Assembly (NCBI GenBank): GCA_030427085.1
Contig: JAUHXH010000002.1
Span: forward strand, 1 to 64,000
DNA from: Gammaproteobacteria bacterium
GTDB lineage: Bacteria; Pseudomonadota; Gammaproteobacteria; Pseudomonadales; Halieaceae
Length of the DNA stretch: 64,000 nt
Direction: 5' to 3'
Positions 7,820-15,650 of this stretch are shown here, piece by piece. The notes under the pieces were generated by a model that ran no database searches, was not told where the DNA came from, and saw nothing but the letters and a program-made list of their open reading frames with translations. The position numbers and the translations under genes were made by a program. Position 1 is the stretch's first letter; every line of letters starts with the position of its first letter.

Positions 7820-8177
7820 CGTCTGGTGCCGCTGGAAGAAGCGGCGTGTCTAGCCCGTCCCTGGCTGGATTCCCGGATGGGGTGCACGCAAATTCACCTT
7901 GCCGACGCTCAGGCGACAGCTGGCGGCCTCATTTCAGCGGTGGCGCGGGCATATGATGAACAGCCACCCGATTGCTATTGTATTGTCCCGGGCGGCGCGC
8001 TTTTTGCACCCACATCTGCCTTCATCCTAGCACGGTGTTTTCTGCGCGGAGCGCACTGTCGGGCGGTAATTGTTCACTTGTTACTTGGCTAAGTGCCGCT
8101 TTTAGAAAAGCTAATTTTATAATTGCGCGCGTGGTGGGGTTGTTGTTCGCGGGTGCTAGTATGGGCCCCTTGAAACG
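7820..8177. other. Intergenic region between divergent acyltransferase and sulfatase genes
   Basis: About 358 bases separate the two divergent genes. A short plus-strand reading frame covers 7814-8092, but it has no convincing ribosome site, family resemblance or coding bias, so I treat this as a regulatory region. The right end is AT-rich and holds a promoter-like element (see 8094-8123). Confidence 0.5.
8094..8123 (+). promoter_or_regulatory. Candidate sigma70-like promoter for the sulfatase gene
   Basis: A perfect TATAAT lies at about 8118-8123 in an AT-rich patch, roughly 55 bases before the sulfatase start. The matching -35 region (TGCCGC, 18 bases upstream) is poor, so it may need an activator. 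Confidence 0.35.
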
Positions 8178-10163
8178 GTGGGAAATAGGTTCTCCGGTGT
8201 GGCCGCACTGACGGGAAAGCGCAATGATCTGGAAGCCTGGTTGCTGGTGGCGATGGTGCTGGCGGCACTGGGTAGTCTCTGGGGGGCTCGCAGTGTTGGG
8301 GAGGTAGAGGCCGCGGAAGGTACTCGCGAGGACCTGGCACGGCCTCCCAATATCCTGCTGTTGGTGGCGGACGACCTGGGATATAACGACACCGATGCAA
8401 TCAATCCGGGCGGGGCGGTCACTCCAACGCTGCGGCAGCTGGCACAGGATGGCGTAACGTTCACCCGGCATTATGCGGACGCGACCTGCAGTCCCAGTCG
8501 GGTGGCCCTGTTAACGGGGCGCTTTCCCCAGCGCTCCGGATTCAGGCCGACAGGAATGGAAATTCCCCAGGAGTTCACCACACTCCCCGAGGCACTTGCC
8601 GGTGTGGGTTATCACACTGCTCTGGTGGGGAAATGGCACGCAGGTGAGCAACGTCAGCAGAGTTTGCCCCTGGCCCAGGGCTTTAAAGAGTTTTTTGGTT
8701 TCCACAACCAGTGGGAGTTAATGGCGCCGGACGGCGCAGGTGCCAGCAGGAGCCCTGGGTATCGCGACCCCTGGCTGCGCGAAAACAGCAAGTCCCCCGC
8801 GCGCCACCGTGGCCACCTGACCGACATTCTTGCGCAGTACAGTCGCGAGTTCATCACCCGTCGTGCCGAGCAGCCGGCCCCCTGGTTTCTCTACCACGCT
8901 TTTTATGCCCCCCATGCCCCCATCCAGCCGGACACACGATTTGCACAGCGTCATGACAGTTCAAAGGAAGGGCGGTATCTGGCGCTTCTCGAGCAGCTCG
9001 ACGATGCCGTCGGTGGTTTGCTGCAGGCCCTCGATGACACCGGACAGTCGGAAAATACGCTGGTAATTTTCGTCAGCGACAACGGCGGCACCAATCGCGA
9101 ACGGGATAACAACTATCCCTACTTCGGCGCCAAGGATGAGACGTACGAGGGCTCCTTTCGTACGCCACTGTTAATGCGCTGGCCGGGTCGAATCAAACCC
9201 GACACTACAGTGGGCGAGGTGGCCATGAACACCGACCTTTACCCCACGCTATTGGCGGCCGCCGGGGGAACGCCGGTCGACGTGTTGGATGGTGTCAATT
9301 TGCTGCCGATAGTCGCTGGAGATGCACCCTCGCGTGACCGTGTCTGGGAACAATACATCTGGTCCGCCGAGGCCGTCTCTGCCAGTTACCTTTCGCCCGA
9401 TGGGCGCTGGCGCCTGGCACATCGTTACGGCTTGCCCGCCCAGTTGTACGACCTCGAGCGCGAGCCTACAGGTAGTCGCGACGTGGCAGAGCGCTATCCG
9501 GAAGTGGTCCGCGATCTGCGTGCTGACCTGACGGCGCAGCACTGGGATCTGGCGGAAGTACCCGTGGTAGTCCAGGGGCCTGATGCAGCGGGTGGCCACA
9601 CATATCACGGCTTCGACCTGATGCGGGTGCCGTACCAGAGCACCTTTACCATCGCACTTGCACTTAATAGCTCTGCAGTTGATGGCTCTGCGACGGGTGG
9701 TGTGGAGCGGGAGTTAGCCGCGCAATCTGGCTCGTGGTCCGTGTCCATGCGGGAAAGCCAGTTGTACTGGCAATTGGGCGATGCTGAATTGACGGCGCAG
9801 TTGCCTGCGCAACTTTCTGCGAGCGAGTGTACAGCCGTCGTGTTGACCGGCCATCTGCAACCGCCACCCCACCTCATGCCAGCCGCGGGTGGCAATCATC
9901 TCAAGCTCTATCTGGATGGAAAGTTGGTAGCGATGGTGAAGGATTTCGATTACGTTCTGCCGAATGATCGCGCACTGGCTGAACCTACGCACTCTCGTGC
10001 CGGCCCCTTATGGTTTTTTAATACCGCAGTAAACTCCCGCGAGGAAGCGTATTTCCCGGAAGTGGCAGCCGAGCACCGGCCACTGTTCCAGCGTTTGCGT
10101 CGCGAAGGGGAACTACTGGGGTCGTCGGTGGAAACCCTGAGCCAGCGGGTTTGCCCGCGTTAG
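8178..10163 (+). CDS. Type I sulfatase (arylsulfatase family)
   Basis: The 661-residue protein belongs to the alkaline phosphatase/sulfatase superfamily. ADD within NILLLVADDLGYN (residues 58-70) supplies Asp metal ligands. C104-S-P-S-R followed by LLTGR is the signature whose Cys is converted to formylglycine by an anaerobic- or FGE-type maturase. A hydrophobic stretch at residues 20-36 suggests export or membrane anchoring, so it probably acts on sulfated glycans outside the cytoplasm. The C-terminal 160 residues lie beyond the usual sulfatase core and look like a beta-sandwich. The start is uncertain: GTG at 8178 has no clear ribosome site, and GTG at 8199 is an alternative. It converges with the methyltransferase gene. 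Confidence 0.88.
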   Translation: MGNRFSGVAALTGKRNDLEAWLLVAMVLAALGSLWGARSVGEVEAAEGTREDLARPPNILLLVADDLGYNDTDAINPGGAVTPTLRQLAQDGVTFTRHYADATCSPSRVALLTGRFPQRSGFRPTGMEIPQEFTTLPEALAGVGYHTALVGKWHAGEQRQQSLPLAQGFKEFFGFHNQWELMAPDGAGASRSPGYRDPWLRENSKSPARHRGHLTDILAQYSREFITRRAEQPAPWFLYHAFYAPHAPIQPDTRFAQRHDSSKEGRYLALLEQLDDAVGGLLQALDDTGQSENTLVIFVSDNGGTNRERDNNYPYFGAKDETYEGSFRTPLLMRWPGRIKPDTTVGEVAMNTDLYPTLLAAAGGTPVDVLDGVNLLPIVAGDAPSRDRVWEQYIWSAEAVSASYLSPDGRWRLAHRYGLPAQLYDLEREPTGSRDVAERYPEVVRDLRADLTAQHWDLAEVPVVVQGPDAAGGHTYHGFDLMRVPYQSTFTIALALNSSAVDGSATGGVERELAAQSGSWSVSMRESQLYWQLGDAELTAQLPAQLSASECTAVVLTGHLQPPPHLMPAAGGNHLKLYLDGKLVAMVKDFDYVLPNDRALAEPTHSRAGPLWFFNTAVNSREEAYFPEVAAEHRPLFQRLRREGELLGSSVETLSQRVCPR

Positions 10164-10184
10164 CCGTAATTTGGCGTTACCCGG

Positions 10185-10952
10185 TTATTGCTGACCCTGG
10201 CTCTGCTGCTGCCGCGCCCGTTGCAATTCTGCGCGAGCTGCCTTGCGCTCCAGTTCGTTATAGCGGCACAGGTGCACGTAAAAGCGTCGCAGCCGCTCCT
10301 GGGTTTCACTGTCGGAGTTGAACAACAGTCGCAGCAGTGGATGGGTGTTTTCTTCGCCGCCCGCCTTCTGCAGCACACCAAGCCCAAAGCCGTGATTGAA
10401 TTTGAAGGTGCTGTAGTCTTGCTCCAGTTCCTGCCAGTACTTCCAGGCGCCGAAGTCCTTGATCCGTGCTTCCACGTCGTGAAATAGCAGGATACCGCCG
10501 GGTTTCACTTTCGGGTACCAGGTTTCGAAGTCTTCACGGACCGCTTCATAGGTGTGCAGCCCATCGATGTGAAGGATGTCGATGGAGTCGGCGTCGAACT
10601 GTTTGGCCGCATCCTGGAACAACATACGCAGCAGGTAGGCGACACCGCGATAATACTCGCGCACGTGTTCGCTGACTTCGTTGAAAATGTCCTCACCGTA
10701 GGCGCCGGTGTGGTCATCGCCTTCCCAGCAGTCCACGGCATAGCACACGCCGTCAACGTCGTGCTCCACCATGCTCTGGCAAAACGTATAGAACGACAGC
10801 CCCTTGTGAGTACCCAGTTCCACCAGCTTGCTCGGGCGCAGGGCTGCAATCAGGTCGTAACCGAAGGGCATGTGATCCACCCAGGTGCTGAAGACCATTT
10901 TGCGCGGCACAAAGGTCGCGGAGGGCGGCAGATAAAGGAGGGGTTCAGACAT
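10185..10952 (-). CDS. Class I SAM-dependent methyltransferase (CmcI / Methyltransf_24 type)
   Basis: This 255-residue protein contains a SAM-binding motif I, LVELGTHKGLS (residues 43-53), an acidic motif II (YAVDCWEGDD), and DILHIDGLHTYEAVREDFETW followed by KPGGILLFHDV, typical of methyltransferases that modify sugars in cephalosporin, rhamnolipid or O-antigen pathways. It has no membrane segment. It is the last gene of a four-gene minus-strand group with Wzm- and Wzt-type transporter genes and a GT2 glycosyltransferase, so it probably methylates a sugar of the exported glycan; terminal methylation often sets chain length in ABC-dependent O-antigen systems. The C-terminal 40 residues are Arg/Gln-rich and probably disordered. 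Confidence 0.82.
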   Translation of the reverse strand: MSEPLLYLPPSATFVPRKMVFSTWVDHMPFGYDLIAALRPSKLVELGTHKGLSFYTFCQSMVEHDVDGVCYAVDCWEGDDHTGAYGEDIFNEVSEHVREYYRGVAYLLRMLFQDAAKQFDADSIDILHIDGLHTYEAVREDFETWYPKVKPGGILLFHDVEARIKDFGAWKYWQELEQDYSTFKFNHGFGLGVLQKAGGEENTHPLLRLLFNSDSETQERLRRFYVHLCRYNELERKAARAELQRARQQQSQGQQ

Positions 10953-11020
10953 GCTTGGGCTCCGGGTCGGCGTTAACGCGGCTTATTGTAACCGCAGCGG
11001 CGCTGCGTCGTGTGTTGTGA

Positions 11021-11995
11021 TCATGATTGCGGTTTGTCATCCGACCAGGGTGACTTGCCCTGTGCGGCAAAGCGGCGGTAGCGGCGTTCTGCGCCTTCCA
11101 CTGACAGCTGCATGAACTTCAGCGCGTGCTGGGTCACCGGGCCAATCAATGTAGGTTGCCTGCGCGCCGCAGAGTAGGGCGCACCGCGAACGGCAAGATA
11201 CTCGGCCTGAAATTGCGCCAGTACCGCTTCTCGGTCAGCACGCTCTACGGTGGTTACCCCGCCGTGAAATTGATGGAAGGAGCCTTCACCCGGTGTGATG
11301 AACAACTGTGATTCAGCTTGCAGGGCCAGGCCGCGGTACAGGTCGAGATTGACCGAGCCCCCGCCCGGCGCCTGAAAACCCTCATGCGCCCCGCCGTAGG
11401 CCAGGAAGCGCTCGCGAGCGGCGGTCATGCAATTGGATTCCAGCAAGGGGTGAAAATAACCGTGGGGGTTGGCGCCGCTGAAAATGCTTACATCGAACAG
11501 GCGGTAGCCATCCTCCTGCCAGTTGATCTGGTCCAGCAGGGCGGACTCCACCGCCTCGTCGTACTGGACGGTGGCGCTGTGTTGGTGGTTGTGCTCGCCG
11601 ATGTGGTAGCCCGGCACGGCGACCAGGGCGTTGGGATTACTGCGGATTGCCGCCAGCGTTTGTGACAGTACACCGGGAGAGAGCAGTCGGGCGCCGTCGA
11701 TCATCAGGCACACGTACTCGCCTTGTGCCGCTCGCAAACCTTCATTGACGGCATAGATCGGCGTGGGGCGCGTTTCCTCTCGCAGGAAATAGCGAAAGTT
11801 GCCGGCAAGATTTTCCACCGCCGCTGGATCGAGGTTGTGTTCGGAGTGGTTCTCCATCACCAGCACTTCGTAGTCCCCGGCGCTGACGTCGCGTTGGTAG
11901 GCGGTGCTCAAGGAATACAGGGTGTTCATCGCCTGCCGGGGCATGTCGTAGGCCACCAGCACGACGGAGAGGCGTGGTTGGCTCTCAGGCATCAA
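11021..11995 (-). CDS. Glycosyltransferase family 2
   Basis: The 324-residue protein begins with the GT-A fold: RLSVVLVAYDMPRQAMNTLYSL, then a YEVLVMENHSEHNL nucleotide-binding segment and GEYVCLMIDGARLLSPG, in the place of the DxD loop. The usual DxD is reduced to D-G-A, which is seen in some GT2 subfamilies. It ends with a helical region that may hold acceptor contacts, and no membrane helix is visible. It overlaps the end of the Wzt-type gene by 11 bases and precedes the methyltransferase by 68 bases, so it is very likely part of the same glycan export operon. Confidence 0.82.
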   Translation of the reverse strand: MMPESQPRLSVVLVAYDMPRQAMNTLYSLSTAYQRDVSAGDYEVLVMENHSEHNLDPAAVENLAGNFRYFLREETRPTPIYAVNEGLRAAQGEYVCLMIDGARLLSPGVLSQTLAAIRSNPNALVAVPGYHIGEHNHQHSATVQYDEAVESALLDQINWQEDGYRLFDVSIFSGANPHGYFHPLLESNCMTAARERFLAYGGAHEGFQAPGGGSVNLDLYRGLALQAESQLFITPGEGSFHQFHGGVTTVERADREAVLAQFQAEYLAVRGAPYSAARRQPTLIGPVTQHALKFMQLSVEGAERRYRRFAAQGKSPWSDDKPQS

Positions 11996-12908
11996 GCGTC
12001 TCAGTGGTTTTCAGCAGCGGCGCCAGCGGGTCGTCATCCTTCAGTTGAAAGCGCACCTGGTGCACCGTGGTTTTCTGCTCCCGTGCCAGCCGCAACTCAT
12101 TGGCATCGCGCTCGGCGTAAACAGACAGTACCTGCATGGGGTCCAGTTGTTTCAGTTGCTCGCGCACATCCAGCGGGCTCTGCCCATACTCGCGGCTGCG
12201 TCGGCGGATGATTTTGTCGAACTCGCCATAGTCTCGCAGTACGGTGTCGGGGGAGCCGGTGTCCACCACCTCGCCGTTTTCGATCCAGATGGCACGGTCG
12301 CACAGCTCTTCCAGTGTTTCCAGGCTATGGGAGACCAGTACCACGGTCTTTTCGGACTGGATGCGCTCTTTCATCGCCGCCGTGGAGCGTTGCTTGAACT
12401 CGGCGTCGCCCACACCCAGGGCTTCGTCGATCAGCATCAGGTCTGGTTCCAGCAACAGGCTGACGGAAAAACCCAGTCGAGCACGCATGCCTGCAGAATA
12501 AGTGCTGGCAGGTTCGTCGATCATGACCCCGAGGCCGGAAAACTCGATCACCTCATCCATGCGCCGTAACACCTCCCGGCGTGGCATACCCTGAAGCATC
12601 GCCATTTGTACCGCATTATCGCGGCCCGAGAGATTGGGGCTGAGGCCAAGCTGGTAAGCGAGCAGCGATATTTTGTCGGTCCGGCGAATTACCTCGCCGC
12701 TGTCGGGAGAGATAATGTTGGCGATCAATTTGAGCAGAGTCGACTTGCCCGCCCCGTTGCGCCCCACCACACCCACTGTTTCGCCGCTGTAGAGCGTGAG
12801 ATTGATATCGCGGAGCACCTGGTGCCGCGTTGATCCACGCAGTTTGCGCTTCAGCCGGTAGTGCAGCGCTACGTGCTTCAGTTCGATCAGGGCCTGGGGG
12901 GAACTCAT
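11985..12908 (-). CDS. wzt: Polysaccharide ABC transporter ATP-binding protein (Wzt/KpsT-type)
   Basis: The 307-residue protein is an ABC ATPase. Walker A is GRNGAGKST (residues 49-57), the signature loop is YSAGMRARLGFS, Walker B is LMLIDEALGVGD, and the switch His lies in VLVSHSLETL. These wordings are typical of O-antigen and teichoic-acid exporters of the Wzt/TagH group. The region after about residue 220 is short and charged, so it lacks the full C-terminal carbohydrate-binding domain found in Wzt proteins that recognise a modified chain end. It lies 6 bases after the permease gene and overlaps the GT2 gene. Confidence 0.9.
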   Translation of the reverse strand: MSSPQALIELKHVALHYRLKRKLRGSTRHQVLRDINLTLYSGETVGVVGRNGAGKSTLLKLIANIISPDSGEVIRRTDKISLLAYQLGLSPNLSGRDNAVQMAMLQGMPRREVLRRMDEVIEFSGLGVMIDEPASTYSAGMRARLGFSVSLLLEPDLMLIDEALGVGDAEFKQRSTAAMKERIQSEKTVVLVSHSLETLEELCDRAIWIENGEVVDTGSPDTVLRDYGEFDKIIRRRSREYGQSPLDVREQLKQLDPMQVLSVYAERDANELRLAREQKTTVHQVRFQLKDDDPLAPLLKTTETLDA

Positions 12909-12914
12909 CGCGGC

Positions 12915-13679
12915 TTAATTCACGTAGTAGGGGAATTTGCGATCGTAGGCCACCAGCAGACTGGCGCCGACTACCACGCAGAGCAGGGAGAAACCCAGGC
13001 CGGGCAGCAGCGCCAGGAGATCCGGAAACTGCCCGTCGATGAAAATGCCGCGGTACTGTTCCAGCATCACCGCCATCGGATTCAGGTACAGCCATTGCTG
13101 GATGGCCTCGGGTGCTTTACTGATATCGAAAAACACGCCGGACATGTAAAACAGCAGCATCATCACATTCTCTACCACACGCTGAAAATCCGGGTAGAGC
13201 GGGATCAGGAAGGCGAGGATAAAACTGGTGCCGGTAATGAATAACAGCTGCGCCAGCATAAGTGGCACCAGGCCCCACCAGGCTTGGGTTATGTTGCCGG
13301 TGTACCACCAGATGAAAGGCAAAAACAGCGCCAGTACGAGCGCGAAACGCAGCGTGCCGCAACAGATTTCCACCAGCGGGAAAACGATCTTGGGCAGGTA
13401 AATCTGGTTGATCAGTCTGCCGTTATTGAAAATTGACGAAGCGGCGCGCACCAAGGTGGCGCTGAACCAGCGGAAAAACACCAGTCCAGCGAGCAGGAAG
13501 CCGATATAGCCGGGACCGCCGCGTTCCATCACCAGGCCGAACACAATGTAGAAGGCGCTGAGGTAGAGCAGCGGTTCCAGTACCCACCACAGGGTGCCCA
13601 GATAATAACTGGCGGAATCGGCCTTCAGGATCATCACTGCCCGGTGCAGGATGAGGCTCGCGTATTGGCGGGTGTTCAA
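12915..13679 (-). CDS. wzm: Polysaccharide ABC transporter permease (Wzm/KpsM-type)
   Basis: The 254-residue protein has the ABC-2 permease layout: a short N-terminus, six predicted membrane helices (for example around residues 30-48, 60-78, 105-130, 140-165, 170-190, 225-245) and the ...RAASSIFNNGRLINQIYLP... coupling region typical of lipopolysaccharide and capsule exporters. With the Wzt-type ATPase it would carry an undecaprenyl-linked glycan across the inner membrane. It is the first gene of the four-gene export operon. The 132 bases upstream separate it from the divergent ggt gene and should hold its promoter. Confidence 0.9.
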   Translation of the reverse strand: MNTRQYASLILHRAVMILKADSASYYLGTLWWVLEPLLYLSAFYIVFGLVMERGGPGYIGFLLAGLVFFRWFSATLVRAASSIFNNGRLINQIYLPKIVFPLVEICCGTLRFALVLALFLPFIWWYTGNITQAWWGLVPLMLAQLLFITGTSFILAFLIPLYPDFQRVVENVMMLLFYMSGVFFDISKAPEAIQQWLYLNPMAVMLEQYRGIFIDGQFPDLLALLPGLGFSLLCVVVGASLLVAYDRKFPYYVN

Positions 13680-13811
13680 GAGTGCTTGTCGTCGCTAAAA
13701 AGAGTGGCGCGATTATCGCACATATCCACGGCGGTGGGAGGCGGCCGGTACTGGCCGGTGGTGTGCATGGCAGCGTATGATCGTCCTCATTTCGCGTAAC
13801 AGGAGGCGGCC

Positions 13812-15587
13812 ATGAGTGCCCTGCTGAAAATCACAGTTTTTACCTTCGCATTGCTGGCGCTGCCACTGCATGCCAATGAGCTCGGTGCGGGCGGTCGTCC
13901 AGTGGATGCCAACTGGTCACGCAGCCCGGTGTACGGCAGCGGCGGGATGGCCGCAACTGCCCAGCCGCTGGCGTCACAGGTGGCCATTGATGTCCTGCAG
14001 GCAGGCGGCAGCGCAGTCGACGCAGCCATTGCCGCCAACGCCGCCCTGGGCCTGATGGAGCCCACGGGCAATGGCATCGGCGGTGACTTGTTTGCCATCG
14101 TCTGGGACCCGAAAAGCGGCCAGCTTCACGGGTACAACGGCTCGGGTCGGTCTCCCGCGAACCGCACGCTGACGCAGTTGAAAGACAAGATTGAAGCCTT
14201 GCGAGAAGCCGGCGCCATCGCCGAGGATTACGAGGGCATTCCACCCCTGGGCTCGCTGCCGGTGACGGTGCCCGGCACCGTCGATGGCTGGTTCGCCCTG
14301 CACGAGCGCTTTGGCAAACTGCCCATGTCGCAGGTGCTGGCTCCCACGGTCAATTACGCCCGCCAAGGCTTCCCTGTTTCCCCGGTAATCGCCTACTACT
14401 TCCAGCGCAGTCTGGCAGGCTTTGAGCGGCGGCTGGCAATGGTGGAAGAATTCGACAATGCCCGCGCGACCTGGTTTGCCGATGGCGCATTGCAGGCCGG
14501 CGAGATCCTGCGCAACCCGGATCTGGGCAATACCCTCGAAACAATTGGCAAGCAGGGCCGTGACGCCTTCTACAAAGGTGAACTCGCCAAGCGGATGGAT
14601 GCTTACTTCAAACGTATCGGTGCCGATATGAATCTGGCAGACCTCGCCGCCCACCAGGGCGAGTGGGTAAGGCCCCTGTCGGTGAACTACCGCGGTTACG
14701 ACGTCTACGAATTGCCACCCAATGGCCAGGGTTTCGCAGCACTGCAAATGCTAAATATTCTGAAGCAGGTGGACCTGACCCAATGGGATCGCAGCTCGCC
14801 TGAACTGTTTCACTACATGGTGGAGGCCAAGCGTCTGGCTTTCGAGGACGTGGCGCGTTTCTACGCCGACCCCGAGTACATGGACATCGATCCCGCTGCC
14901 TTGCTGACCGAGGACTACGGCAAGCGCCGCTTCGCACAGATTGACGCCGGCAAAGCCAACCCGGTGCCGGCACCGGGCGTACCGGTGCTGGAAGGCCCGG
15001 GCGATACCACCTATCTGACCGTGGCCGACGGCAACGGCATGATGGTGTCGCTGATTCAATCCAACTACCGTGGCATGGGTTCCGGCCTGGTGCCAGATGG
15101 CATGGGCTTCATGCTGCAGGACCGTGGTGAACTGTTCGACCTGGAGCCGGGCAAACCCAACAGCTACGCCCCGGGCAAGCGCCCCTTCCACACCATCATC
15201 CCTGCCTTCGTGATGAAAGACGGCCAGCCCTTTATGAGCTTTGGCCTGATGGGTGGGGGCATGCAGCCCCAGGGGCACGTGCAGATTCTGGTCAACATGA
15301 TCGACTTTGGCATGAACATTCAGCAGGCCGGCGATGCGGCACGCTTCCAGCACGACGGCGGCCGCCAGCCCACCGGCATTCACGATGATCTGCTGGGTAC
15401 CCTGTACCTGGAGCCAGGTGTGCCGGCTGCGACCGTGGAAGGGCTGAAGAAGCTCGGCCACACGGTTGAGATCGTGGATGATGGGGTGATGTTCGGTGGC
15501 TATCAGGCGATTGCGCGCGACCCGGAAACGGGGGTTTATCGCGGCGCCACTGAAATGCGCAAGGACGGTACGGTCGCGGCGTACTGA
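13812..15587 (+). CDS. ggt: Gamma-glutamyltransferase
   Basis: The 591-residue protein is a complete gamma-glutamyltranspeptidase precursor. It starts with a signal peptide ending near LHA and a strong AGGAGG ribosome site. It has the family blocks SGGMAATAQPLASQVAIDVLQAGG (shortened here by naming only the ends), EPTGNGIGGDLF and DAAIAANAALG in the N-terminal part. In the middle lies DTTYLTVAD, with the Thr that becomes the N-terminal nucleophile after self-cleavage. The C-terminal part carries the glycine-rich GLMGGGMQPQGHVQI loop. It would act in the periplasm on glutathione and other gamma-glutamyl compounds. A second ggt-like gene is cut by the window end at 63836-64000. Confidence 0.93.
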   Translation: MSALLKITVFTFALLALPLHANELGAGGRPVDANWSRSPVYGSGGMAATAQPLASQVAIDVLQAGGSAVDAAIAANAALGLMEPTGNGIGGDLFAIVWDPKSGQLHGYNGSGRSPANRTLTQLKDKIEALREAGAIAEDYEGIPPLGSLPVTVPGTVDGWFALHERFGKLPMSQVLAPTVNYARQGFPVSPVIAYYFQRSLAGFERRLAMVEEFDNARATWFADGALQAGEILRNPDLGNTLETIGKQGRDAFYKGELAKRMDAYFKRIGADMNLADLAAHQGEWVRPLSVNYRGYDVYELPPNGQGFAALQMLNILKQVDLTQWDRSSPELFHYMVEAKRLAFEDVARFYADPEYMDIDPAALLTEDYGKRRFAQIDAGKANPVPAPGVPVLEGPGDTTYLTVADGNGMMVSLIQSNYRGMGSGLVPDGMGFMLQDRGELFDLEPGKPNSYAPGKRPFHTIIPAFVMKDGQPFMSFGLMGGGMQPQGHVQILVNMIDFGMNIQQAGDAARFQHDGGRQPTGIHDDLLGTLYLEPGVPAATVEGLKKLGHTVEIVDDGVMFGGYQAIARDPETGVYRGATEMRKDGTVAAY

Positions 15588-15605
15588 GTGGCATTGCCAG
15601 AGAAA

Positions 15606-15636
15606 AACACGCCGGCTGGGTAACGGCCGGCGTGTT
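15606..15636 (-). terminator. Terminator between ggt and tex
   Basis: An 11-bp stem (AACACGCCGGC / GCCGGCGTGTT) with a 9-nt loop lies between the convergent genes. On the minus strand the stem is followed by a TTTTTC run, so it most likely ends the tex transcript. On the plus strand there is no T-run, but the hairpin may still help to end ggt transcription. Confidence 0.75.
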
Positions 15637-15650
15637 CAGGACTTAAGTAA

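Noticed and set aside
7814-8092. Plus-strand reading frame of 92 codons between the divergent acyltransferase and sulfatase genes
   Set aside because: It overlaps the start of the acyltransferase gene, has no clear ribosome site or family resemblance, and its frame looks like a chance open frame in GC-rich DNA.
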